A program made the position numbers and the translations under genes. The notes under the pieces were generated by a model, which saw only the letters and a program-made list of their open reading frames with translations, searched no databases and was not told the DNA's origin. Positions 8,247 to 17,726 of a DNA stretch of 64,000 bases are shown piece by piece. Position 1 is the first letter of the stretch, and each line of letters opens with the position of its first letter. The stretch is from an uncultured Prevotellaceae bacterium (lineage in GTDB: Bacteria > Bacteroidota > Bacteroidia > Bacteroidales > Bacteroidaceae), in assembly GCA_900315105.1 (NCBI GenBank), contig OMXX01000013.1:11466-75465 (forward strand), written 5' to 3'.

Positions 8247-10814
8247 ATGATCAAAACAAGCAGAATTCTGGGCATCATTCTTATGCTCGTTATCGCAAGT
8301 GCCTCATGGACAGGCGCAAAAGCCGATGGTGGCTTTTGGGAGACAAAGGACGGTTGGTCACATCAGAACGCCGACGGTCTGTACTTTTTCATTGACTCGG
8401 AAGCAGAAACCGCCATTTTGACAAACAGAGAAATGAAAGATGAGGGAAGTACCAAAGGTGCCAACTCATACAGTGGAAACATTGACATTCCTGAAACTGT
8501 AACATTCAACGGTAATATATATCCTGTAGTAGGCATACAAGAATATGCTTTCTATAATTCTACAGGCTTGAGAACCGTGGCTATCCCTGCATCCATCACA
8601 TCAATCGGAAGCGAGGCTTTCAGCGGATGTACAGGTCTTGAAGCTATCACAGTTGATAATCTGAACCCACAATATGCTTCTATCGGTGGCCTCCTTCTCA
8701 GCAAGAATCAGAAAACGCTCCTCTACTGTCCAGGTGGAAAGAGTGGCGAATGTGTAGTTCCAGCAAAAGTAACAGCCATTGCAAACAATGCTTTTCTGAA
8801 TTGTTCTAATCTGACAAGTGTCGTTCTGCCAGATGGAGTTACTTCTATTGGCACAAGTGCTTTTCAGGGCTGCTCATCACTTGCTTCTATCAACATGCCA
8901 GCATCTCTCACCACAATTGGCGATAATGCATTTTACAACAATCATGCTCTCTCTTCAAGAATCGTAATCCCTTCAGGTGTTTTGGCAATCGGTGCGTCTG
9001 CATTCCAGTATTGTACAAGTCTTAACAACGTTGTATTATCAGAAGGTATTAATGAAATAAAGAACAACGCATTTAATAATTGTACTTCGCTTCAAAGCAT
9101 ACAGTTGCCTAGCACTTTGACTAGCATTGGAACCTATGCATTTGCGTACACTGGACTCACTTCTATCATAATCCCTGCAAGCATTACAGAAATCAAGTCT
9201 GGAACATTCGAGGGTGCAAAGCTTACCTATGTTTCACTTCCAGAAAATCTGACCGCAATCAGGAACAATGCATTCTACAACAACGGAACAACAATAAGCA
9301 CATTGAACATTCCTGCAAGTGTTACTTCTATTGGCGATCTTGCATTTGACAAGACAACCATCAACGACATTTACGTAAACAACACTCCAAGACATCTACA
9401 GATAAGTGTCTCTGACCCTTTCAATAAGGTAGCAGGCATGCACATTCACGTATTTACACAGATGGCTAGCATCTTCAGTAACAGCACAAATTGGAGTTCA
9501 TACAGCGCATATATTGTTGGAGATATTGCCATCAAGCATATCACAGCCGTCGAACTAGACCAGACCACACTTTCATTGAAGCCAAATACCGTTTTCCAAC
9601 TGACTGCGTCCATTCTGCCAGAAGATGCAGATGTTAAGGATTTAGTATTCACAACTAGCAATCCAAATATCGTTTCAGTAATCAACGAGTACACAGGACA
9701 GATCAAGTCAGGTACCGATGACGGAAAAGCAACAATCACTTGTACAGCTGCTGACGGAAGTGGATACTTTGCAACATGCGTCGTTGATGTCAGCAACAAG
9801 TTTGTGCCAGCAAGCAACATCACCCTCAACAAGCAAAATTTGAAAATGAACGCTGGAACATCATTCCTGCTGAAGGCTACTATATCCCCTGCAAATGCAA
9901 CATACAAGTCAGCAACATGGGAGTCTTCTGATGAAACTGTCGCAACAGTTGACGCAGACGGATGGGTACACGCTATCAAAGCAGGTAACGCAACTATCAC
10001 CGCTCAGTCTACAGACGGATACGTTTCTACCACATGTGACATCGTTGTAAGCCTCGACACTTACGAAATCACAGACAACGGCTCTGGTTACACCTACAAT
10101 GAAGACACTCACGTAAATACTCTTACATACAAGAGAAAGTACAAGAGTCTAAACTGGCTATGTTTCTACGTTCCATTTGACATGTCTTACGATGATTGGA
10201 AAGACAATTTCGAAGTTGCTATCATAAACAACATCCATCAGTATGACAATAACGACGATGGCATTATTGATGAGACCAAAATCGAAGTTATCTACCAGAA
10301 AGCAGGAAAGACTCTCAAGGCTTACACTCCTTGCATGATTAGAGCAAAGAAAGCAGACAGCAACAATTATCAAACCATCACTGTCAGAGATGCAAATTTG
10401 AAGAAAGCAGAGGATAAGACCTTGGATTGCTCATCAGTATCTACAAAGTTCATATTCCATGGTATCTGCAGCCAGATTAGCGGACAAGACATGGTTGACA
10501 ATCACTATTTTAGCATGCAAAATGGAGAATTCCTGTCAGCAGTAAATCCAAGCATACATTACGTTAATGGTCTCCGTTGGTATTTGGAAATCATTGATCG
10601 CAATGGCGAGAATGCCAACCTCGCTAAGACTGGTAAAATCAGCATCGTAGCCATAGACGAAGATGGGGCGACTGGTATCGCAAACATCGAGAACGAAGCA
10701 GACGACAGGATTGTTTCCATCTTTGATGCTAATGGAAGAAAGATGAATAGTTTCCAGAAAGGTCTCAACATTGTGAAGTACTCCGATGGAACTACAAAGA
10801 AAATAATGAAATAA
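8247..10814 (+). CDS. BspA-like leucine-rich-repeat surface protein with Big2 domains and T9SS-type tail
   Basis: 855 residues. An N-terminal signal peptide (ILGIILMLVIASASW...AKA) is followed by a run of BspA/TpLRR repeats of about 23 residues, seen as repeated LTSIGxxAFxxCxxL units from ~90 to ~390. Two bacterial Ig-like (Big2) domains follow (AVELDQTTLSLKPN and NITLNKQNLKMNAG starts). A later region has an EF-hand/dockerin-like loop DNNDDGIIDE, and the protein ends in a sorting-like tail, FDANGRKMNSF...GLNIVKYSDG...KK. BspA proteins are adhesins binding fibronectin, fibrinogen or other bacteria. Export through the outer membrane by the T9SS encoded at 33-38 kb is an inference from the tail. 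Followed 10 bases later by a 54-codon peptide gene. Confidence 0.9.
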   Translation: MIKTSRILGIILMLVIASASWTGAKADGGFWETKDGWSHQNADGLYFFIDSEAETAILTNREMKDEGSTKGANSYSGNIDIPETVTFNGNIYPVVGIQEYAFYNSTGLRTVAIPASITSIGSEAFSGCTGLEAITVDNLNPQYASIGGLLLSKNQKTLLYCPGGKSGECVVPAKVTAIANNAFLNCSNLTSVVLPDGVTSIGTSAFQGCSSLASINMPASLTTIGDNAFYNNHALSSRIVIPSGVLAIGASAFQYCTSLNNVVLSEGINEIKNNAFNNCTSLQSIQLPSTLTSIGTYAFAYTGLTSIIIPASITEIKSGTFEGAKLTYVSLPENLTAIRNNAFYNNGTTISTLNIPASVTSIGDLAFDKTTINDIYVNNTPRHLQISVSDPFNKVAGMHIHVFTQMASIFSNSTNWSSYSAYIVGDIAIKHITAVELDQTTLSLKPNTVFQLTASILPEDADVKDLVFTTSNPNIVSVINEYTGQIKSGTDDGKATITCTAADGSGYFATCVVDVSNKFVPASNITLNKQNLKMNAGTSFLLKATISPANATYKSATWESSDETVATVDADGWVHAIKAGNATITAQSTDGYVSTTCDIVVSLDTYEITDNGSGYTYNEDTHVNTLTYKRKYKSLNWLCFYVPFDMSYDDWKDNFEVAIINNIHQYDNNDDGIIDETKIEVIYQKAGKTLKAYTPCMIRAKKADSNNYQTITVRDANLKKAEDKTLDCSSVSTKFIFHGICSQISGQDMVDNHYFSMQNGEFLSAVNPSIHYVNGLRWYLEIIDRNGENANLAKTGKISIVAIDEDGATGIANIENEADDRIVSIFDANGRKMNSFQKGLNIVKYSDGTTKKIMK

Positions 10815-10824
10815 TATACATGTT

Positions 10825-10989
10825 ATGAAAAAATGTTATATTAATCCGCAAATTATCGTTGTACCGATTCGCCCACGGCCGGTAATGCTTGAGACCTCCG
10901 ATGTTAATGGAGGCGGATCAGCAGACCCTACCAAACCTTTTGAAGATGCAAAAGGCTTCTACGGAAGCTGGGAAGAAGATGAGGAATAA
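10825..10989 (+). CDS. Small MKKxYIxP peptide, 54 residues
   Basis: An ATG at 10825 opens a 54-codon frame beginning MKKCYINPQIIVVPI and ending in an acidic aromatic tail (FYGSWEEDEE). There is no signal peptide or membrane segment. It starts 10 bases after the BspA-like gene and is followed directly by a strong terminator, so it belongs to that transcript. A second peptide of the same plan lies at 13024. The shared MKK-x-Y-I-x-P start and identical context make translation likely. Function unknown; the family is usually left as hypothetical or not called. Confidence 0.75.
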   Translation: MKKCYINPQIIVVPIRPRPVMLETSDVNGGGSADPTKPFEDAKGFYGSWEEDEE

Positions 10990-11012
10990 ATAATCTTTAT
11001 AAAATAGCATAA

Positions 11013-11042
11013 AAAGAGGAAAGCGAGTCTTTCCTCTTTTTT
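11013..11042 (+). terminator. Rho-independent terminator of the BspA-like unit
   Basis: AAAGAGGAAAG, a 5-base loop, CTTTCCTCTTT, then further T residues: an 11-bp perfect stem. Confidence 0.88.
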
Positions 11043-11144
11043 GCTATATTCAAAGTTCAAAACACAGAATATAGAGAGACTTCATAGCTTTCTTTTCAAG
11101 ATTTCAGTTTTTTTTGTTAATTTCTTCTTTTTTTTTGATAAAAA

Positions 11145-11176
11145 TTTGGTCATTTCGTAGGAAATTGCTAATTTTG
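11145..11176 (+). promoter_or_regulatory. Promoter of the 11267 exported-protein gene
   Basis: TTTG at 11145-11148, a 20-base gap, and TAATTTTG at 11169-11176: a full match to the Bacteroidota promoter form. Leader of about 85 bases. Confidence 0.75.
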
Positions 11177-11266
11177 TACCGATTTATATAGTTACCGAAC
11201 TCTAAAGAGGGAGGGAAACGGAAACATTCATAATAAATGATACAAACAAAAAAAACATATAGCAGT

Positions 11267-13000
11267 ATGAAAAAAAGACTATTACTTTTTGCAGCAGTAC
11301 TTTCTGCAAGTGCAAACTACATGTTTGCGCAAAACAACACTGTGTATAGTGATGACAACAACATCACTTACACCTACTCCGCAAACTCTGATGTTACAAT
11401 TACAGCGCAAGGTCAAAGTAGTTTAGACAGCGAGAACAACAGGGAGAATATAATATTGGGGTCAACATTATCAATCGACTATGTATCCTTCACAAGGGTT
11501 GCAAACCGCAACAGAGATATTAAGTTGACTGTATCAGACATCAACGACTATTCTATTCTCCCATCACAATTGCAAAGTTTCACACGCGCGGTGGTTTCTG
11601 GTGAAGATCTAATAAATGAAGATCTGAACACAACTCTTTCTACTTTTGCAGAAGACAACAGACTGAATTTCCCACGAACTCAACGAAATAATCTGCCTCC
11701 ATCAGAGATGTACTACAAAATAAGGCAGAACACAAATGCAGAAAAGGCCGCATACGCAACATATCAGGATGCATGCGAGAAAGCCAGAACAAGAGGTCTA
11801 TACGTCTACACTGGAGCAGAGCTGCTTGAAGAAGGCGTAGATTTTGACTTTTATCATATGCAAATAAACGAAGGCTTGTATTATATTGATGCTCCTGATG
11901 CGGTTAATGTTATATTAATAAATGCAACAACAGGCAACTGGAAAGAGGGTACAACATACCTGAATTGTACCGACAATTTCATTCCTACCTATATTGGTTC
12001 TAACATCCCATTGCCAACAACAACCGCATCAGATGAGGACTCAAAAGTTGGTATCGTATCAGGATTGGTAGATTTGGCAAGATTCAACAATATCGTTGCA
12101 GGTAAGGCATTTTTAAACTATGACTTTACTGGTACAACAATTGTTGGTTCTATCAACAGCTCAACTGTAGGTGCAAACCGTCTTGCTTATTTTGCCGACG
12201 GAATTTCTGCAGAAGGTGTAAACATTATCAATGGAACAAGTTGTGAGAACTATGAGCTTGCAGATGATGGTACAGAAATCAAAGTTTCAAAGGCCTTCAA
12301 TGCAAAGAACATTGATTACACACGTAACATCACAGCTGGTAACTACTATACAATTACCGTACCATTCAACTTCCAGAACAAGTCAGATTATTTCAACCGT
12401 ACTTCTACCTTCACTTCTTGCGACATAGAAGGAGACAAGACAAAGGTGAAGTTTACACTTGCTGAATGGGAGGCTAATATGCCTATGCTTTGCAAGGCTA
12501 ACACGACAACCTCTGTACTGAGTCTTTCAAGCACTCAGGGCATCGAAGTCAAGAAGTCTATTGCTAAGTCATGGGGTGGTGAAGAGCTTTCAAGCGAGCC
12601 TGCAAAGTTCAACGGCAACTATGAAGCAAAGCCAAAAGCAGAACTTGCAGATGCATGGATTGTTGGTTTGAGTGGCACTTTCGGCAGAATGCCAGTTAAC
12701 AGCACACAGCTCAAGCCTGGTCGTGCTTACATCACTCTCGACAAGTATTCTGCAGCAAAGCTTGACAATGCAATTGTGGAATTCATTGATGAGGACGGAA
12801 CTGTAGAGGTTCTTGAGGTTAATGGTGAGACAACAGGCATTGATGGCATTGATGGCATAGCAGATTCTTCTAACGAGGTTGTAGCTTCTCAGTTCGTTAC
12901 TCTTGATGGTAAGGTTTCTACAACACCTGTTAAGGGCCTCAACATTGTAAAGAGCGTTAACAAGAATGGTCAGATAACAACAAAGAAAGTGGTTTATTAA
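11267..13000 (+). CDS. Exported protein of unknown function with T9SS-type C-terminal tail
   Basis: About 577 residues from the ATG at 11267, which gives a clean signal peptide (MKKRLLLFAAVLSASANYMFAQ); an upstream in-frame ATG at 11237 would add ten polar residues. The mature part has no domain I can name. A segment near residue 370 (YYTITVPFNF) resembles the WLCFYVPFDM part of the preceding BspA-like protein, and the C-terminus (FVTLDGKV...GLNIVKSVNKNG...KKVVY) resembles its tail, so the two share a C-terminal architecture. The tail suggests outer-membrane export by the T9SS, an inference. A direct GIDGIDGI repeat lies shortly before the tail. The gene is followed by a small MKKxYIxP peptide gene at 13024. 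Confidence 0.8.
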   Translation: MKKRLLLFAAVLSASANYMFAQNNTVYSDDNNITYTYSANSDVTITAQGQSSLDSENNRENIILGSTLSIDYVSFTRVANRNRDIKLTVSDINDYSILPSQLQSFTRAVVSGEDLINEDLNTTLSTFAEDNRLNFPRTQRNNLPPSEMYYKIRQNTNAEKAAYATYQDACEKARTRGLYVYTGAELLEEGVDFDFYHMQINEGLYYIDAPDAVNVILINATTGNWKEGTTYLNCTDNFIPTYIGSNIPLPTTTASDEDSKVGIVSGLVDLARFNNIVAGKAFLNYDFTGTTIVGSINSSTVGANRLAYFADGISAEGVNIINGTSCENYELADDGTEIKVSKAFNAKNIDYTRNITAGNYYTITVPFNFQNKSDYFNRTSTFTSCDIEGDKTKVKFTLAEWEANMPMLCKANTTTSVLSLSSTQGIEVKKSIAKSWGGEELSSEPAKFNGNYEAKPKAELADAWIVGLSGTFGRMPVNSTQLKPGRAYITLDKYSAAKLDNAIVEFIDEDGTVEVLEVNGETTGIDGIDGIADSSNEVVASQFVTLDGKVSTTPVKGLNIVKSVNKNGQITTKKVVY

Positions 13001-13023
13001 TTTAATATAAGATAGGTACAGTT

Positions 13024-13170
13024 ATGAAAAAGCTATATATACAACCAGAATTCAGACCAAGGGAAATGGCTGTCGAGGAGAGTCTTCTTGCAGCCATCTC
13101 GGAGAATGGAAACATCACAACAGGTGAGCTTACAGACGATCCTATTGAAGATGATGATTTCGACAATTAA
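13024..13170 (+). CDS. Small MKKxYIxP peptide, 48 residues
   Basis: An ATG at 13024 opens a 48-codon frame starting MKKLYIQPEFRPREM, with a central ESLLAAISENG and a very acidic end (DDPIEDDDFDN). It follows the exported-protein gene by 23 bases and precedes a strong terminator, the same arrangement as the peptide at 10825. No signal peptide, cysteines or membrane segment. Possible roles are a chaperone or escort for the exported protein, or a secreted signal; none is demonstrated. Confidence 0.75.
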   Translation: MKKLYIQPEFRPREMAVEESLLAAISENGNITTGELTDDPIEDDDFDN

Positions 13171-13221
13171 TAAATAGTTCTACACATACATATCATATAT
13201 GTACGAACATCACAATAAGAT

Positions 13222-13256
13222 AAAGAGCAGCAACCATCAAGTTGTTGCTCTTTATT
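13222..13256 (+). terminator. Rho-independent terminator of the 11267 unit
   Basis: AAAGAGCAGCAAC, a 6-base loop, GTTGTTGCTCTTT, then A/T-rich sequence: a 13-bp stem with one G-T pair. Confidence 0.85.
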
Positions 13257-13302
13257 ATTGCATTCAAAATGGAATCACAACCAGAGATTTTCCATATAAG
13301 AT

Positions 13303-13333
13303 TTTGAATTCTGAAAATTATTGATTAACTTTG
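13303..13333 (+). promoter_or_regulatory. Promoter of trmB-topB
   Basis: TTTG at 13303-13306, 19-base gap, TAACTTTG at 13326-13333. Transcription would begin near 13340, leaving a leader of about 135 bases. Confidence 0.75.
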
Positions 13334-13347
13334 CACTCGGCAAATCG

Positions 13348-13421
13348 GAGACCGTGCGCCAGCCTATGAGGGTTGATACGCACTTTTGTCCTCGCGCGAG
13401 GAGGCTTCGCACGTTGCATCT
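13348..13421 (+). ncRNA. Structured 5' leader element, copy 1 (upstream of trmB)
   Basis: Within the leader, CGTGCGCCAGCC...GGGTTGATACGCAC can form a stem (GTGCG/CGCAC), followed by a second stem CCTCGCGCGAGG and then CTTCGCACGTTGCATC. The same order of conserved words appears upstream of fba (52152-52217) and on the minus strand at 44514-44582. It behaves like a shared leader RNA, possibly regulatory; no known riboswitch class was recognised. Confidence 0.6.
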
Positions 13422-13475
13422 AAAATAACGCAAACTAAAAGAAAGCACTTGCGCTACGCTTTAACACATTAATCA

Positions 13476-14246
13476 ATGGGAAAAGGTAAACTTGCAAAGT
13501 TCGCAGACATGGAACGCTATGAGAATGTGTTCCAATATCCATTCTCTGTTGTGGATAATGTTCCTTTCGACATGAAAGGCCACTGGAGAGAGCAATACTT
13601 CCACAACGATAATCCTATCGTACTCGAACTGGGGTGCGGTAAAGGTGAATATACCGTAGAACTGGCTCAACTATATCCTAATGTGAACTTCATAGGCGTT
13701 GATATAAAAGGAGCACGTATGTGGACAGGAGCAACTAAGGCTCTTGATGCAGGATTAAAGAATGTGGCTTTCCTTCGCACTAACATCGAGATTATTGACC
13801 GTTTCTTCTCAAAAGATGAAGTGCAGGAGATTTGGCTTACCTTCTCAGACCCTCAGATGAAGAATGTACACAAGCGTCTTACCTCAACCTTCTTCCTTGA
13901 GCGTTACCGTCATTTCCTTGTGGATAATGGTATCATACACCTAAAGACAGACTCTAACTTTCTGTTCACTTACACCACCTATATGGTGGAGCATAATGAA
14001 CTGCCAGTTCTTTTCCGCACAACAGATCTCTATCATACCGAAGGTATTGACGAAGAGACAAAGAAGATTCTGTCTATCCAGACCTATTACGAGTCTATGT
14101 GGATTGAACGTGGGCTTAACATCAAATATATGAAGTTCCTTCTTCCACACGAAAAGCAGCTCACAGAGTCGGAAAAGGAAATAGAACTGGATGATTACCG
14201 TTCATATCATAGAGATAAGCGCAGTAGTTTAGATACAGCAAAATAA
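13476..14246 (+). CDS. trmB: tRNA (guanine-N7-)-methyltransferase
   Basis: TrmB puts the N7-methyl group on G46 of the tRNA variable loop using S-adenosylmethionine. The SAM-binding motif is clear ([17 protein letters not shown], with [14 protein letters not shown] after it), and the substrate motif [18 protein letters not shown] is present with KNVHKRL in place of the proteobacterial KKRHHKRR-type word. 256 residues, usual length. Its stop overlaps the start of topB by one base (TAATG), so translation is coupled. Confidence 0.95.
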   Translation: MGKGKLAKFADMERYENVFQYPFSVVDNVPFDMKGHWREQYFHNDNPIVLELGCGKGEYTVELAQLYPNVNFIGVDIKGARMWTGATKALDAGLKNVAFLRTNIEIIDRFFSKDEVQEIWLTFSDPQMKNVHKRLTSTFFLERYRHFLVDNGIIHLKTDSNFLFTYTTYMVEHNELPVLFRTTDLYHTEGIDEETKKILSIQTYYESMWIERGLNIKYMKFLLPHEKQLTESEKEIELDDYRSYHRDKRSSLDTAK

Positions 14247-16465
14247 TGATTGTTTGCATAGCCGAGAAACCGAGCGTAGCTCGTGATATTGCCAATGTAC
14301 TTGGAGCCACGACTTCAAAGCAAGGGTACATTGAGGGCAATGGATATCAGGTGACATGGACTTTTGGTCACCTATGCGAGCTAAAGGAACCCGATGACTA
14401 TACCCCTATGTGGAAAAGATGGTCGTTGGGGGCTTTGCCTATGATACCACAGCGTTTCGGAATAAAACTAAAAGACGACCAAGGTATCAAAGCTCAGTTT
14501 GCGACTATCGAGAAACTGATGCAAGAGGCAGACTCCATAATCAATTGTGGTGATGCTGGACAAGAGGGAGAGCTTATTCAACGTTGGGTGATGCAAAAGG
14601 CCGGGGCTAAATGTCCCGTGAAAAGACTTTGGATTTCATCTCTTACGGAAGAGGCGATACGAGAAGGCTTCCAAACACTAAAGGATCAACAGGAGTACGA
14701 ACCACTATATCTTGCAGGACTTTCACGTGCAATTGGCGACTGGCTTCTTGGCATGAATGCCACACGTTTATATACGTTGAAATACCGTCCTCAAGGGCGC
14801 ACGAATCAGGTTCTTTCGATTGGAAGGGTACAAACCCCTACCCTCGCGATGATTGTAAACCGTCAAAAGGAGATAGAGAACTTTGAGCCTCGTCAGTCAT
14901 GGGTTCTTTCAACTATATATAAGGATTCTAAATTTACTGCTATTGCCCACGATGAAGAGGCAGAGGCAGAAGATGCTGCGGAAGTTGCCGAGGCTGCAAA
15001 GAACGGCAAGACTCAGAAATCGAAAGGTCCTATCTTCCGTCAAATTGAATATACTACCGAGGAAGAAGGAAAGAAAATTCTTGAAGCCATCAAGGATAAT
15101 GATTTCCATATTGTTGACATAACAAAGAGAAAAGGCACAGAGGCTCCTCCACGCCTTTACGATCTTACATCTCTTCAGGTGGATTGTAATAAGAAGTTCG
15201 GATATTCAGCCGACCAGACACTTCAGCTAATACAGTCACTCTACGAGAAAAAGTTCACCACATACCCACGTGTAGATACCACGTTCCTTTCTGATGACAT
15301 CTATTCAAAATGCCCTCAGACAATGAATGGGCTGTACAAGACGCAATTCTCAGGTGTAGCTCCTTACGCGGAACTTGTCAAGGCTATTGGTGGCAAACCT
15401 TTGAAGAAGAGTAAAAAAGTGTTCGACTCTTCAAAAGTTACGGATCACCATGCTATTATCCCAACAGGAGTTTCTCCACAGGGACTATCGGATATGGAGC
15501 GTAACGTATTCGACCTTGTGGCAAGAGCTTTTATTGCCGCTTTCTATCCAGATTTAAAGTTTGAAACAACCACGATTCTCGGAAGAGTGGCACTTACACA
15601 AGAGGGACAAGTATCTGGAACTGACGCAGAAAAGCTTAATGACGAGAATAGCGTGCTTTTCAGAACCTCTGTTCGTATTGTAACGGATGAAGGCTGGAAG
15701 GTTGTTTTCAAGAAAGACAACGCGATTGCGGATTCAGACAACGACAACGAGGAAGAGGACAACGCATCTTCAAACGTGACCTTTACAAAGGGCGAGAAAG
15801 GTCCGCATATTCCTTCTCTTTCCGAGAAATGGACCCAGCCACCAAAGCCTTACACAGAGGCTACGTTGCTTCGTGCTATGGAAACAGCAGGTAAGTTCGT
15901 GGATAATGACGAACTGCGAGATGCGATGAAGGAGAACGGAATTGGGCGTCCTTCTACCCGTGCAGCTATCATAGAAACGCTATTCAAACGCCATTATATA
16001 AGGAAGGAGCGCAAAACCCTCGTAGCAACTCCAACAGGCATAGAATTGATAGACCTAATACACGAAGATGTATTGAAGAGTCCGGAGCTTACAGGTATCT
16101 GGGAAAAGAAGCTGCGTGATATTGAGCATAGGCAATATGATGCCAGCATATTTATTTCCGAGCTCAAGGATCAGATTACAAGTATTGTAAATCAGGTACT
16201 TGCCGACAACACCAACCGAAGGGTTACTGTCGTTGATCTTGAAGAAGAGAAAAAGAAGAAGACCAGAAAGCCTTCAGTTAAAAAAGATGCAAAGAAAACA
16301 TCTCCAGAGACTTCCAACGCACCTGTATCTTCTCAACGCTCAAATGCCGACGATGTTCCGACAATATGCCCTCTATGCGGAAAAGGAACTATCATAAAAG
16401 GCAAGACAGCATACGGCTGCTCAGAATGGAAGAATGGCTGTACATACAGAAAGCCGTTTGCATAA
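14246..16465 (+). CDS. topB: DNA topoisomerase III (type IA)
   Basis: A 739-residue type IA topoisomerase that relaxes negative supercoils and unlinks single-strand crossings. The N-terminal TOPRIM domain is clear ([19 protein letters not shown]; the acidic DAGQEGELI), and the active-site tyrosine lies in the SIGRVQTPTLAMIV / RVDTTFLSDD region typical of the family (TTYPRVDTTFLS). The C-terminus carries one four-cysteine zinc ribbon (CPLCGKGTIIKG...CSEWKNGC). Two short lysine/glutamate-rich insertions (around 240-255 and near 670-700) are low complexity. Confidence 0.95.
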   Translation: MIVCIAEKPSVARDIANVLGATTSKQGYIEGNGYQVTWTFGHLCELKEPDDYTPMWKRWSLGALPMIPQRFGIKLKDDQGIKAQFATIEKLMQEADSIINCGDAGQEGELIQRWVMQKAGAKCPVKRLWISSLTEEAIREGFQTLKDQQEYEPLYLAGLSRAIGDWLLGMNATRLYTLKYRPQGRTNQVLSIGRVQTPTLAMIVNRQKEIENFEPRQSWVLSTIYKDSKFTAIAHDEEAEAEDAAEVAEAAKNGKTQKSKGPIFRQIEYTTEEEGKKILEAIKDNDFHIVDITKRKGTEAPPRLYDLTSLQVDCNKKFGYSADQTLQLIQSLYEKKFTTYPRVDTTFLSDDIYSKCPQTMNGLYKTQFSGVAPYAELVKAIGGKPLKKSKKVFDSSKVTDHHAIIPTGVSPQGLSDMERNVFDLVARAFIAAFYPDLKFETTTILGRVALTQEGQVSGTDAEKLNDENSVLFRTSVRIVTDEGWKVVFKKDNAIADSDNDNEEEDNASSNVTFTKGEKGPHIPSLSEKWTQPPKPYTEATLLRAMETAGKFVDNDELRDAMKENGIGRPSTRAAIIETLFKRHYIRKERKTLVATPTGIELIDLIHEDVLKSPELTGIWEKKLRDIEHRQYDASIFISELKDQITSIVNQVLADNTNRRVTVVDLEEEKKKKTRKPSVKKDAKKTSPETSNAPVSSQRSNADDVPTICPLCGKGTIIKGKTAYGCSEWKNGCTYRKPFA

Positions 16466-16511
16466 CAAACCCTGTTCCGAAGCAAGAACGCTATTCCTTC
16501 GCTATAACTCC

Positions 16512-16646
16512 GTACCAAACTCGGTGAAACTCTTATTCAAAATAGGCCTTTCACCGACTTTGCACCGACTTTGCACCGACTTTGGTACGGAGGAACAAGG
16601 GAGGAACAAGGGTGGATAAGCGGAAGAAGAACAAAGGTACGAACAA
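16512..16646. repeat. 11-base phased repeat array (CACCGACTTTG) with inverted partner
   Basis: CACCGACTTTG begins at 16552, 16563 and 16574; GGAACAAGG begins at 16592 and 16603; each step is 11 bases. CTCCGTACCAAACTCGGTGAAA-type sequence at 16508-16529 is complementary to the TTTCACCGA...TTTGGTACGGAG block, so the array can fold back. It lies after the topB stop; the rest of 16647-16825 is AT-rich with nothing recognised. Confidence 0.75.
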
Positions 16647-16825
16647 GGCTTTGTTGTGAAATAATTCAGAACCAACTGCTTTTAATGCAGATTCCAAGAA
16701 AAATTATCACAAAATAAGACAAAATCTGAATTTTTATAACATTTTCTGAAAACCACACATTTTATAACGCTTTTCTTGATAATTGTCAAAGAAATATCAC
16801 ATACAAATATAATTAACCATAATTA

Positions 16826-16857
16826 TTTGCCTATTATAGAATCTCGACTTAATTTTG
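16826..16857 (+). promoter_or_regulatory. Promoter of the 17020 barrel gene
   Basis: TTTG at 16826-16829, 20-base gap, TAATTTTG at 16850-16857. The first ~20 bases after the box (GCACTCGCAAATCAGAGAC) are almost identical to those after the trmB promoter. The 160-base leader can form a CAAATC/GATTCG-type stem and a GTGC/GCAC hairpin. Confidence 0.72.
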
Positions 16858-17019
16858 CACTCGCAAATCAGAGACAGGATAACGCTCTCTGTGCTCCCCG
16901 ATTCGTGCAAATAAGCACTTACTTTCGAAATAAAAACATAACAACCAATACGAGGGTAATCCGAAAACCTCAATATTCAGGATAGAGTAGGAAAAACAAA
17001 ATTAAGCAACTAAAAAATT

Positions 17020-17568
17020 ATGAAGAAATTTTTTGCAATCGCTATTCTCGCAGTAGCATCTCTTACAGCTAACGCACAGGCTTGGATTGGCGGTTCAGTA
17101 GGTTTTGACTGGGAAAAATCAAAGGCTGAAGGTGCCAAGGCTGAAACATCATGGGAGGTAGCTCCAGAAATCGGTTATGATCTTGACGAAACATGGGCTG
17201 TAGCTATCAAGCTCGGTGTAGGTGGCGAATCTTATTACACAGAAGCAGGCTTGCATCAAAAAGAGGTATCTTATACTACATTTATAATCAACCCATACGC
17301 TCGCTACAAGTTTGCCAATATTGACAATCTCACATTCTTCCTTGATGGAGGTATTGCATACAAGTCACACGGCAAGAATCGTGGTAACTCTTTCGGTATC
17401 GGCATAAAGCCAGGTCTTGCCTACAAGGTAGCAGATGGTATAAGCCTCGAAGCTAAGTTCGGCGGTTTCGGTTGGACAACATACAGCGAAGAGGGTGGAA
17501 ACAAAGACAAATTCGGTCTTGGTGTAGATACAGAGGCTCTTTCTTTCGGCGTCTTCTTCGATATCTAA
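17020..17568 (+). CDS. Small outer-membrane beta-barrel protein
   Basis: 182 residues with a signal peptide (FFAIAILAVASLTANAQA). The mature part alternates glycine, aromatic and charged residues in the way of an 8-stranded barrel (AWIGGSVGFDWEKS, YARYKFANIDNLTFFLDGG) and ends in SFGVFFDI, with an aromatic/hydrophobic last strand as used by the BAM machinery. It belongs to the OMP_b-brl-like proteins that abound in Bacteroidota; no specific function. It has its own promoter and terminator, so it is monocistronic. Confidence 0.85.
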   Translation: MKKFFAIAILAVASLTANAQAWIGGSVGFDWEKSKAEGAKAETSWEVAPEIGYDLDETWAVAIKLGVGGESYYTEAGLHQKEVSYTTFIINPYARYKFANIDNLTFFLDGGIAYKSHGKNRGNSFGIGIKPGLAYKVADGISLEAKFGGFGWTTYSEEGGNKDKFGLGVDTEALSFGVFFDI

Positions 17569-17595
17569 ATTCAGATTACATCACAATTTAAATAC

Positions 17596-17627
17596 AAGGC
17601 TTGCAACTTCTGTTGCAAGCCTTTTTT
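17596..17627 (+). terminator. Rho-independent terminator of the barrel gene
   Basis: AAGGCTTGCAAC, TTCT loop, GTTGCAAGCCTT and further T residues: a perfect 12-bp stem. Confidence 0.92.
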
Positions 17628-17656
17628 CATGCTTTAATCTCTTTTCACTAATAAGA

Positions 17657-17688
17657 TTTGGAAATCTCCATTTTTATCATTATCTTTG
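17657..17688 (+). promoter_or_regulatory. Promoter of the mrp operon
   Basis: TTTG at 17657-17660, 20-base gap, TATCTTTG at 17681-17688; about 38 bases before the mrp start. Confidence 0.75.
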
Positions 17689-17726
17689 CATTCTAAAAAG
17701 AAAACATTTTTGAACAAAATATAGCA

